This document shows, piece after piece, positions 40,205-48,000 of a stretch of DNA of 64,000 nucleotides. Position numbers and translations under genes: made by a program. The stretch comes from Gammaproteobacteria bacterium (ex Lamellibrachia satsuma) (GTDB taxonomy: Bacteria > Pseudomonadota > Gammaproteobacteria > Chromatiales > Chromatiaceae). Below the pieces are notes generated by a model. The model was not told the origin of the DNA. It saw only the letters and a list, made by a program, of their open reading frames with translations, and did not search any database. Location: NCBI GenBank assembly GCA_019623805.1, contig CP053680.1:3326001-3390000 (forward strand). Reading direction: 5' to 3'. The stretch's first letter is position 1; every line of letters begins with the position of its first letter.

Positions 40205-42317
40205 TAACGTTGACGGGCCGGTCAGAATCGATCTCCGAAACCGGGAATTCGTCAAGGATATGCTGCTGACACTGGTCGCCGCCATCGGCGCAGGTCTGGC
40301 GGGATCGGTGTTCTTCGTCCTGCTGGTCCTCAGTACCAGCGGCAGTGCGCTGGCGGCAGCCGATGAGGTGACGCGTGGCACCCTAAATCTCTACTCACTG
40401 GATGGTCGGCGTATCGATGATGCACCCAACCTGGACACCGAAGTGGAGATGCAGATCAGCGGCATGCTGGCACGGGTAAATGTGGCGCAGCGCTTCAGTA
40501 ATCCCAGTCAGGATTGGGTCGAGGGAATCTATCAATTTCCCCTGCCGGAGGATGCGGCGGTAGACCGGCTGTGGATACGCATCAGCGAGCGGGTCATCGA
40601 GGGCGAGATTCAGGAGAAACAGCAGGCCAGGAGGACCTACGAAAAGGCCAAGACGGAAGGGCGCAAGGCGAGTCTGTTGAGCCAGCAACGGCCCAATATG
40701 TTTACCACGTCGGTAGCAAATATCGGGCCGGGTGAGTCGATTCTCATCGAGATCGAATACCAGCAGAGCCTGGGTTATGACCAGGGACGATTTCAGATCC
40801 GTTTCCCCCTGGTCATCGCACCGCGATATATTCCCGGCATCCCGATAGTGCCGGAGGAGAGCAGTGGTTTCAGCGGCACCGGCTGGGCTGCGGATACCGA
40901 TCAGGTGCCCGATGCTAGCCGGATCACGCCCAGTGTGGCCGATCCTGCGTTGAGGCGGATCAACCCGGTCTCTTTCAATATCCATCTGGATGCGGGCTTG
41001 CCGCTGGCATCTCTGGAGAGCCGCTATCATCCTATCGTCCATACCCAGGATGACAGAGGGCGATATCAAATCGGCCTGAAGTCGAAACAGGTTCCAGCGG
41101 ATCGGGATTTCGAGTTGACCTGGGTGCCGAAGATCGGCGTTGCGCCTCATGCTGCTCTCTTCACCGAGATGTGGGACAAAGAGGTCTATGGGTTGTTGAT
41201 GGTAATGCCGCCCCAGGGAGATGCTGTGATGCCGATCCGACCACGGGAAGCCATCTTTGTGGTCGATACCTCCGGTTCCATGCATGGGACTTCCATCGCC
41301 CAAGCCAAAGCCGCGCTCAAAATTGCCCTGCGGCGTCTGCGGCCGGATGACCGCTTCAATATCATCCAGTTCAGCAGCTACACCCGCGCGCTCCATCAGC
41401 ATGCGGTGGATGCTACACCGCGTAATCTCAGACAGGCGTTGGATTATGTTTCATCACTGGCAGCCGATGGCGGTACTGAGATGCTACCGGCGCTTGAGTT
41501 GGCCCTCGATGGCAGGGAATCCCACGACCGTTTGCGCCAGGTGATATTCCTCACCGACGGCAGCGTCGGCAATGAGGATGAACTGTTTAAGCTGATCCAT
41601 CGTCGTTTGGGAGCGAGTCGTCTCTTCACCATCGGCATAGGTTCAGCGCCCAACAGCTTCTTCATGTCCCGAGCTGCGGAGTTTGGCCGTGGCAGCTTCA
41701 CCTATGTGGGGGATCTGGAAGAGGTCGAGTCACGTTTGGCGGCACTCTTTCTAAAACTGGAACAGCCTCTGCTGACCAATATTCAGTTGCAGTGGCCTGA
41801 TGGTGTCGAAGTGGAGGGCTATCCGAACCCATTGCCCGATCTCTATGCAGGAGAACCGATCATGCTGGCGTTAAGGACAAACCAACTACAGGGTCAGTTG
41901 ACCATCAAGGGTGACCGGGCAGGGGAGCCCTGGCAGCGGCGTATCCATCTGGGGGGTGGTGGCGATCGAACCGGTGTGCATCTGCTCTGGGCGAGGGCGA
42001 ATATCGCTGAACTGATGGCGCAGCGGAATCGCGGCAAGCCGGAACCGGAAATTCGTAAGGCAGTCCTTGAAGTCGCATTGAAACACCAACTGGTCAGCCG
42101 ATACACCAGCCTGGTGGCGGTGGACAAAACCCCCACCCGTCAGCTCGAAGAGATGCTGAAGACGAGGCCGATGCCGACAAACCTGCCCCATGGTTGGACG
42201 GCGAACAAGGTGTTCGGGCGAATGCCCCAAACCGCCACCCCCGCCGGACTCCATCTGTACATAGGACTGCTGTTGCTGATGAGTGGACTGCTTTTGGCGC
42301 GGAGACGCAGGGCATGA
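40176..42317 (+). CDS. Sortase target protein with VIT and vWA domains
   Basis: 713 residues. N-terminal membrane or signal segment (about 28-58), VIT domain (about 68-200; VAQRFSNPSQDWVEGIYQFP), vWA domain with MIDAS FVVDTSGSMHG (about residue 363) and FLTDGSVGNE. The C-terminus is a complete sorting signal: MPQTA at 683-687, a hydrophobic stretch (LYIGLLLLMSGLLLA) and RRRR. This is the single dedicated substrate (marine proteobacterial sortase target type). ATG with GGGAGGG seven bases before; overlaps the sortase gene by four bases (ATGA). Confidence 0.92.
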   Translation: MSHSLMQAGDNVDGPVRIDLRNREFVKDMLLTLVAAIGAGLAGSVFFVLLVLSTSGSALAAADEVTRGTLNLYSLDGRRIDDAPNLDTEVEMQISGMLARVNVAQRFSNPSQDWVEGIYQFPLPEDAAVDRLWIRISERVIEGEIQEKQQARRTYEKAKTEGRKASLLSQQRPNMFTTSVANIGPGESILIEIEYQQSLGYDQGRFQIRFPLVIAPRYIPGIPIVPEESSGFSGTGWAADTDQVPDASRITPSVADPALRRINPVSFNIHLDAGLPLASLESRYHPIVHTQDDRGRYQIGLKSKQVPADRDFELTWVPKIGVAPHAALFTEMWDKEVYGLLMVMPPQGDAVMPIRPREAIFVVDTSGSMHGTSIAQAKAALKIALRRLRPDDRFNIIQFSSYTRALHQHAVDATPRNLRQALDYVSSLAADGGTEMLPALELALDGRESHDRLRQVIFLTDGSVGNEDELFKLIHRRLGASRLFTIGIGSAPNSFFMSRAAEFGRGSFTYVGDLEEVESRLAALFLKLEQPLLTNIQLQWPDGVEVEGYPNPLPDLYAGEPIMLALRTNQLQGQLTIKGDRAGEPWQRRIHLGGGGDRTGVHLLWARANIAELMAQRNRGKPEPEIRKAVLEVALKHQLVSRYTSLVAVDKTPTRQLEEMLKTRPMPTNLPHGWTANKVFGRMPQTATPAGLHLYIGLLLLMSGLLLARRRRA

Positions 42318-42889
42318 AGCGGCTGCTCGTGATAACGCTCTTTCTGGCCGCCACCTGGCAACTGGCTGCCGGGGGATGGATTCATGCCAAGGCCTGGCTA
42401 TCGGAAGTCCTGATCGCTGATGCCTGGAAAGCGACCCAATCAGAAACCGATCATGTACCCCCCTGGGACTGGGCCGATACCTGGCCGGTGGCAAGGCTCT
42501 CGGTGCCGGGACTGGAGATAGAGCGCTACATCCTGGCAGGGGGCAGTGGCCGCACTCTCGCTTTTGGGCCGGGCTGGATCGAAAACAGCGCCCGTCCCGG
42601 CAGTGCGGGAAAAAGCATCATCAGTGGCCACCGGGACACCCACTTCCGCTTTCTGCAACAGCTCAAAAAAGGCGACCGGCTGGTGATAGAGCGTCCCGAC
42701 AGGGGACTGGTTCACTACGCCGTTTTGCAGCAGAGCGTGCACCATGAAACGGAGACCGGACTGCTGCAACCCGATGCGCACAACCAGCTGCTGCTCATCA
42801 CCTGTTACCCCTTCGATGCCCTGGTGCCTGGGGGTCCTCTGAGGTATGTAGTCACTGCTGAAGAAGTGGCGGGTTCTGTCAGTCTTTGA
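42314..42889 (+). CDS. Class GN sortase
   Basis: 191 residues. N-terminal membrane anchor or signal (LLVITLFLAATWQLAAGGW), then the sortase barrel with catalytic H106 (SGHRDTHFRF), C164 (LLLITCYPFD) and R177 (GGPLRYVV). Cleaves the MPQTA-type motif of the preceding protein; the final acceptor in Gram-negatives is unknown. Start within the stop of the substrate gene, so enzyme and substrate are translationally coupled. Last gene of the pds operon. Confidence 0.93.
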   Translation: MKRLLVITLFLAATWQLAAGGWIHAKAWLSEVLIADAWKATQSETDHVPPWDWADTWPVARLSVPGLEIERYILAGGSGRTLAFGPGWIENSARPGSAGKSIISGHRDTHFRFLQQLKKGDRLVIERPDRGLVHYAVLQQSVHHETETGLLQPDAHNQLLLITCYPFDALVPGGPLRYVVTAEEVAGSVSL

Positions 42890-42927
42890 TCTTTCCCCGA
42901 TTACCCATTACATTTCTCGTGACCAAA

Positions 42928-42987
42928 TCGCCGCGAGGCGCGGCTCCTACAGGCGTATTAATGCGTAGGAGCGGCGCCCCGCCGCGA
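42928..42987. repeat. REP inverted pair 3 (upstream of RAYT)
   Basis: Unit ending GGCTCCTAC (minus orientation) at 42928-42950 and unit GTAGGAGCGGCGCC... at 42965-42987, tail-to-tail with a 14-base spacer. Each folds as GCGGCG-CCC-CGCCGC next to a GTAG foot. Immediately upstream of the transposase gene. Confidence 0.9.
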
Positions 42988-43019
42988 AAACCCACCCAAC
43001 CAGACAAGGAGGTCTGAAA

Positions 43020-43472
43020 ATGAAAAAATCCCCTAACCATAAAGGCCATGCCCTACGCCATAGCCGCTTCAGTGAACCAGGTCGTATCTACCTGATCACA
43101 ACCGTGACCCATGAACGCACCATGCTGTTCACCGATTTTCAGCTTGGCAGGCTATTGGTATCGACCTTGCGAAACGCCCGCGCACAAACCCTCTGTTATG
43201 TCGTTATGCCCGATCATCTGCACTGGCTATTACAACTGGAGAAAGAGGACCTCTCCAGCGTTATGCAAGGTGTAAAATCGGTCAGCGCCCACAGCATCAA
43301 CCGGTCGCGGGGAACTCATCGTCCGGTATGGCAGGCGGGGTTTCATGATCATGCTCTGCGCCGGGATGAGGATGTAAAGTCGGTAGCACGCTATGTGGTG
43401 GCCAATCCGAAACGTGCCGGATTAGTACAAAGGTTGGGTGATTATCCGTTATGGGATGCGATGTGGTTATGA
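43020..43472 (+). mobile_element. REP-associated tyrosine transposase (RAYT)
   Basis: 150-residue Y1/HUH single-strand transposase of the RAYT (TnpA-REP) group. HUH motif VMPDHLHWLLQL; catalytic Tyr in VARYVVANPKRAGL; N-terminal RIYLITTVTHERTMLF. Such enzymes bind and cut REP hairpins with a GTAG foot. Perfect Shine-Dalgarno AAGGAGGT before the ATG. It is flanked on both sides by REP pairs, and further copies of the same REP are at 12064, 29169 and 49385, so this enzyme probably spread them (inference). Confidence 0.93.
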
Positions 43473-43476
43473 TTAA

Positions 43477-43534
43477 TCGCGGCGAGGCGCGGCTCCTACG
43501 GGCGTATATACGTAGGAGCGGCGCCCCGCCGCGA
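43477..43534. repeat. REP inverted pair 4 (downstream of RAYT, upstream of TIR gene)
   Basis: Units at 43477-43499 and 43512-43534, same orientation and almost the same spacer as pair 3. Begins five bases after the RAYT stop and ends 79 bases before the TIR gene. Confidence 0.9.
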
Positions 43535-43543
43535 TCATTCAAC

Positions 43544-43575
43544 ATGACAAATCAAAACCAATAGGTGACTATAAT
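43544..43575 (+). promoter_or_regulatory. Candidate promoter of the TIR-WD40 operon
   Basis: TATAAT at 43570-43575 matches the -10 consensus exactly, in an A+T-rich stretch directly after a GC-rich REP. The -35-like ATGACA at 43544-43549 is five of six, but the 20-base spacer is long. GGGAGG stands about 11 bases before the TIR ATG. Confidence 0.4.
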
Positions 43576-43613
43576 AATATCAAGGTTCCCATATCAGGGA
43601 GGTATGGCCCCAG

Positions 43614-45035
43614 ATGTCGCTGGACAAACAAGAACCCCTGCAGGGGTCGGAACAAACCGCTACCCAGCCTTACGATATCTTTATCAGTTATCGCACCACC
43701 CACCGCGATTGGGTGGAGATCCTGGCGAAGAATCTCAAGGCCCAGGGTTATCACATCTTTCTCGACAGCTGGGAGCTGATCCCCGGCCAACAGTTTCCCC
43801 AAGGTATAGAAAACGCCCTGCAGAACGCCCGCAACGCCATCCTCGTTGCCAGCCCCGACGCCACCGAATCGGGTTGGGTGCAGTGGGAGTACAACTCCAT
43901 GCTGCAGCGGCAGAAGTCACAGCCCGATTTCCGCCTGATCCCGGTGGTGATGGGCGAATTCCCCGACATGCCCTTTCTTGAAAAAGTGCATGCCGTCGAT
44001 TTCTCCGACAGCAATGAATCTGCCTATCGGCAGGCCTTCCAGCGCCTGCTGGCCGGTATCGACGGCCAGCCGCCCGGGGCAGATCCCCGTTTCGACGGGA
44101 AACTGCAACTGCCCGAACCAACCACTAGCAGCGGCGAAGAAACCAGGCTGCAGGATCACGGCATCATCGATCGGGTCTTCGACCACGTCGGCAACGGCCT
44201 GCCGGTAATGCTGCTGGCCCAGGAGCAGATCAACACCGGGGCCTATGCCGAAGCCCTCTGTGTACGGGCCGCCAAAAACTACCGACCGGAGAACGTGCTG
44301 CGTATCTATCCACCCAGCAGTACGAAAGCTGATGCTGCCGCCTATTTTGGCCGGCTGGCAAAGCAGGCAAAGCTGGAGGACGGGATCGACAGCTGTTGGG
44401 AGTGGGGCGATGCGCTGCGGCAACGGTTGGAAAACCAGGGCGTAACCTTTCTGCTGATTACCGGTTTCGAGAACGGGGCGGATGAACTGCGCCAGGAACT
44501 GGCCGGTGAGCTACGCCAGCTCAAGGAGAACCACTTCTTCGACTTTCACCTGGTGATGCTCGGGGGACAACGGCTGGCGGCCCAGAAGTACCAATCCGGG
44601 GTGCTCTCTCTGCTCAATATCGCGGAAGAGATGCAGATACCCGAACCGACCCTGGCAGACTGGCGGGATATCCTGCGCCAGCCCGATCTCACCGGCGACA
44701 CATTGAACGCCATCCAGCAGGTCACCGGCGGCCACCCGCGCCTGACCCAGTATGTGCTCTCCAAAGGGGTGACCCGCAAAGCCGATTGTGAAGCACAGCT
44801 GCATGACTCGCCACTACCCACACAGCTCTTCAATAAATTCCTGCAGGAGAGCGAGCAGGGAATGCTCTGCAGACTACTAAGAGAGGAGGGGGCACTGGGC
44901 AACTTCCACGTCTGGACGGGGAATGAGCTGCTGCGGCGTCTCTACTGGCACAACCTGTTGCGCCGTGAGGGTTCGACATTTGTCTGGCGCAGTGAATTCA
45001 TCCGCCGGGCCGGTCTGGAACTGCTTTCATGCTGA
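43614..45035 (+). CDS. TIR-domain protein with P-loop-less NTPase-like domain
   Basis: 473 residues, no membrane segment. TIR domain at about 18-150: YDIFISYRTTHRDWVEILAK, FLDSWELIPGQQF, and candidate NADase Glu E92 in SGWVQWEYNSML. The second part (about 178-400) is laid out like a STAND/AAA NTPase: a strand VMLLAQEQINTGAY where Walker A is expected but GxxxxGK[ST] is missing, a Walker-B-like FLLITGFENGADE, and QQVTGGHPRLTQYVL as in bacterial NTPase sensor regions. The C-terminus (about 410-473) looks like a winged helix. Prokaryotic TIR domains commonly degrade or cyclise NAD as immune effectors. It overlaps the WD40-NTPase gene by seven bases, so the two products are made together and probably interact. 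Confidence 0.85.
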   Translation: MSLDKQEPLQGSEQTATQPYDIFISYRTTHRDWVEILAKNLKAQGYHIFLDSWELIPGQQFPQGIENALQNARNAILVASPDATESGWVQWEYNSMLQRQKSQPDFRLIPVVMGEFPDMPFLEKVHAVDFSDSNESAYRQAFQRLLAGIDGQPPGADPRFDGKLQLPEPTTSSGEETRLQDHGIIDRVFDHVGNGLPVMLLAQEQINTGAYAEALCVRAAKNYRPENVLRIYPPSSTKADAAAYFGRLAKQAKLEDGIDSCWEWGDALRQRLENQGVTFLLITGFENGADELRQELAGELRQLKENHFFDFHLVMLGGQRLAAQKYQSGVLSLLNIAEEMQIPEPTLADWRDILRQPDLTGDTLNAIQQVTGGHPRLTQYVLSKGVTRKADCEAQLHDSPLPTQLFNKFLQESEQGMLCRLLREEGALGNFHVWTGNELLRRLYWHNLLRREGSTFVWRSEFIRRAGLELLSC

Positions 45036-48000
45036 GGGCAGGGCGGGAAGGTTCCCATCTCAACCCACTACCTCTCTTGTTGCTGCTGCTCTGCTGGGCC
45101 GCCGCCTGTTCGACGGTAGCCGCCCCCGCCCACCCGCCCCTGAACCCAAACGGTGAAACCGGTCTCCCGGCCTGGTTTATCGACAACCAGACAGCTTATA
45201 CGGCTGTGGCCTTCAGCACCGATGGGCGCTACCTCGCCTCCGCCTCAGACGACAAAACCGTCCGCCTCTGGGATGTCCAGAACCGCTCCCTGCTTCACAC
45301 CTTCCAGGGCCATGAAAGTTCGGTGAACTCGGTCGCCTTCAGCACCGATGGGCGCTACCTCGCCTCCGCCTCAGACGACAACACCGTCCGCCTCTGGGAT
45401 GTCCAGAACCGCTCCCTGCTTCACACCTTCCAGGGCCATGAAAGTTCGGTGAACTCGGTCGCCTTCAGCACCGATGGGCGCTACCTCGCCTCCGCCTCAG
45501 ACGACAACACCGTCCGCCTCTGGGATGTCCAGAACCGCTCCCTGCTTCACACCTTCCAGGGCCATGAAAATAGGGTGCGGTCGGTCGCCTTCAGCACCGA
45601 CGGGCGCTACCTCGCCTCCGCCTCAGACGACAACACCGTCCGCCTCTGGGATGTCCAGAACCGCTCCCTGCTTCACACCTTCCAGGGCCATGAAAATAGG
45701 GTGCTGTCGGTCGCCTTCAGCACCGATGGGCGCTACCTCGCCTCCGCCTCAGGCGACAAAACCGTCCGCCTCTGGGATGTCCAGAACCGCTCCCTGCTTC
45801 ACACCTTCCAGGGCCATGAAAAGGCGGTGCTGTCGGTCGCCTTCAGCACCGATGGGCGCTACCTCGCCTCCGCCTCAGGCGACAAAACCGTCCGCCTCTG
45901 GGATGTCCAGAACCGCTCCCTGCTTCACACCTTCCAGGGCCATGAAAAGGCGGTGCTGTCGGTCGCCTTCAGCACCGATGGGCGCACCCTCGCCTCCGCC
46001 ACCTCAAGAGACGCTAACATCCGTCTCTGGGATCTGCAAAACCGATCTCTCATTCACACCTTCAAAGGCCATAAAGTGCCGGTGAAGTTGGTAGCTTTCA
46101 GCCCCGATGGGCGCACGCTTGCCTCCGCCTTATACGACAAAACCATCCACTTCTGGGATCTGCAAAATCAGACCCTGATTCATACCTTCGAAGGTCATGA
46201 ACAAGAAGTAAACTCGTTGGCCTTCAGCCCCGATGGGCGATTACTCGCCTCCGCCTCAGACGACAACACCATCCGCCTCTGGGATCTGCAAAATCAGACC
46301 CTGATTCTTACCTTCGAAGGTCATGAAAAATCGGTGCGGTCGGTGGCCTTCAGCCCCGATGGGCGATCACTCGCCTCCGCCTCATACGACAAAACCATCC
46401 GCCTCTGGGATCTGCTAAATGGGTCTCTCATTCACACCTTCAAAGGCTATAAAGAAGCGGTGCGGTTGGTGGCTTTCAGCCCCGATGGGCGCACGCTTGC
46501 CTCCGCCTCATCCAATGACGACATCAGCCTCTGGGATCTGCAAAACCAGACCCTAATACACACCTTCTGGGGCCATACTGATCGGATGCTGTCAGTGGCA
46601 TTCAGCCCCGATGGACGCTTACTCGCCTCCACCTCAGCCGACAACACCGTCCGCCTCTGGGATATTCAAAACCAAACCCTCATTCACACCTTCAAAGGCC
46701 ATGAAAAATCGGTACAGTCGGTGGCCTTTAGCCCCGATGGGCGATCACTCGCCTCCGCCTCAGACGACAACACCATCCGCCTCTGGGATCTGCAAAATCA
46801 GACCCTGATACACACATTCAAGGGCCATGAAGGTCGTGGACGGTCGGTGGTCTTCTGTCCCGATGTGCGCACGCTTGCCTTTGTTTCATATGACAACTAC
46901 GCGATCCATCTCTGGGATATCATTGAGAAAAAGCGGTTGGATACCTTTGTTGGTGGAAGCAACGGCAACTGGGCAATCTGGAACAGTGACAGAAGCCGGG
47001 TATGGCGCAGGGATAATGGAACCCTGTTGCTGAATGCTGAAACGTTAGCGCCCATCCCGCCCGCTGATGTCGCGGAGACTGATCAACTGGTTATTCAACC
47101 CCAATTCGATGGGCCTCTGCTCATCTCCAGTGGGGAAACCGCCGATCTCCCCCTGAAGATTGAAAACAGGGGAGAGAAGCGGGCCTACTGGATTCATACC
47201 TGGCAGGCATCGGGCGCTGATCTTCAGGTCTATCCCAAACGCATGTTTTGGTTGGAGCCAGGAGAAAGCGAGATGGTAACGGTCGAGATCAGCGCATTTC
47301 TCCCCCGCAAACCTGAACCTTTTGAGACGATCCTGGAGTTTGAACTGCGCACCGCTAACGGCAGCCGTTTTCCGGTTTCCGTGCCGGTGAAGGTGCGGAG
47401 CCCCAAGCTGGAGTGGTATTCAGCCACCCTGCTGGAGGATGGACGGACCTTGAACATCGCCTTAAGCAACGTCGGGAGTCAGGTCATAAAGAAGGGCCTG
47501 TTTCGCGTTAGGTTGCCCGGTTTTGAGTCAACGGTGCAGACGGTAAATGATTTTGCTCCCAGGACATCCATGGAACTGGCGTTTGTCCTGCCTGAAGGAA
47601 CCCGGGTCGAAAACGACACCCGCCTCGATATGGCAGCCTGGACCGACCGCCTGCCCCAGTTTGAGTGGGCGTTTGATCAAAAGAACATCATCCTGCCGAC
47701 CCCGCCCTGGCAGCTCTATCTGTTTTTGATCATCCTGTTCCTGTTGGGGGCCGCGGCGGCTGTCTACCTGCGCCGCTACCGTCATCCGCTGGTGGTTAGT
47801 CTCTCTGCCGATCCCGCTGGGTTGCTTGCGTTACCACTCGAGACCCTGCCTGAAGCCCAGCAACGCCTGGCTCAGACCAAACGACTCAATACAGTGCTCT
47901 CCGGCGCCTCGGTCAGCCGCCAGACCCTGGAACAGGGCATTGCCTTCATCCGCAAGATGGAGGAAAAAGCGCAAGCCGATTGGCTGGCACAGCAGCTTGG

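Noticed and set aside
44200..44260. Walker A in the TIR protein
   Set aside because: The expected loop reads AQEQINTG; the GK[ST] core is absent, so it was called degenerate.
45209..45964. Regularly spaced identical sequence that could be mistaken for a CRISPR array or minisatellite
   Set aside because: The 126-base units are in frame, without spacers, and encode WD40 blades.
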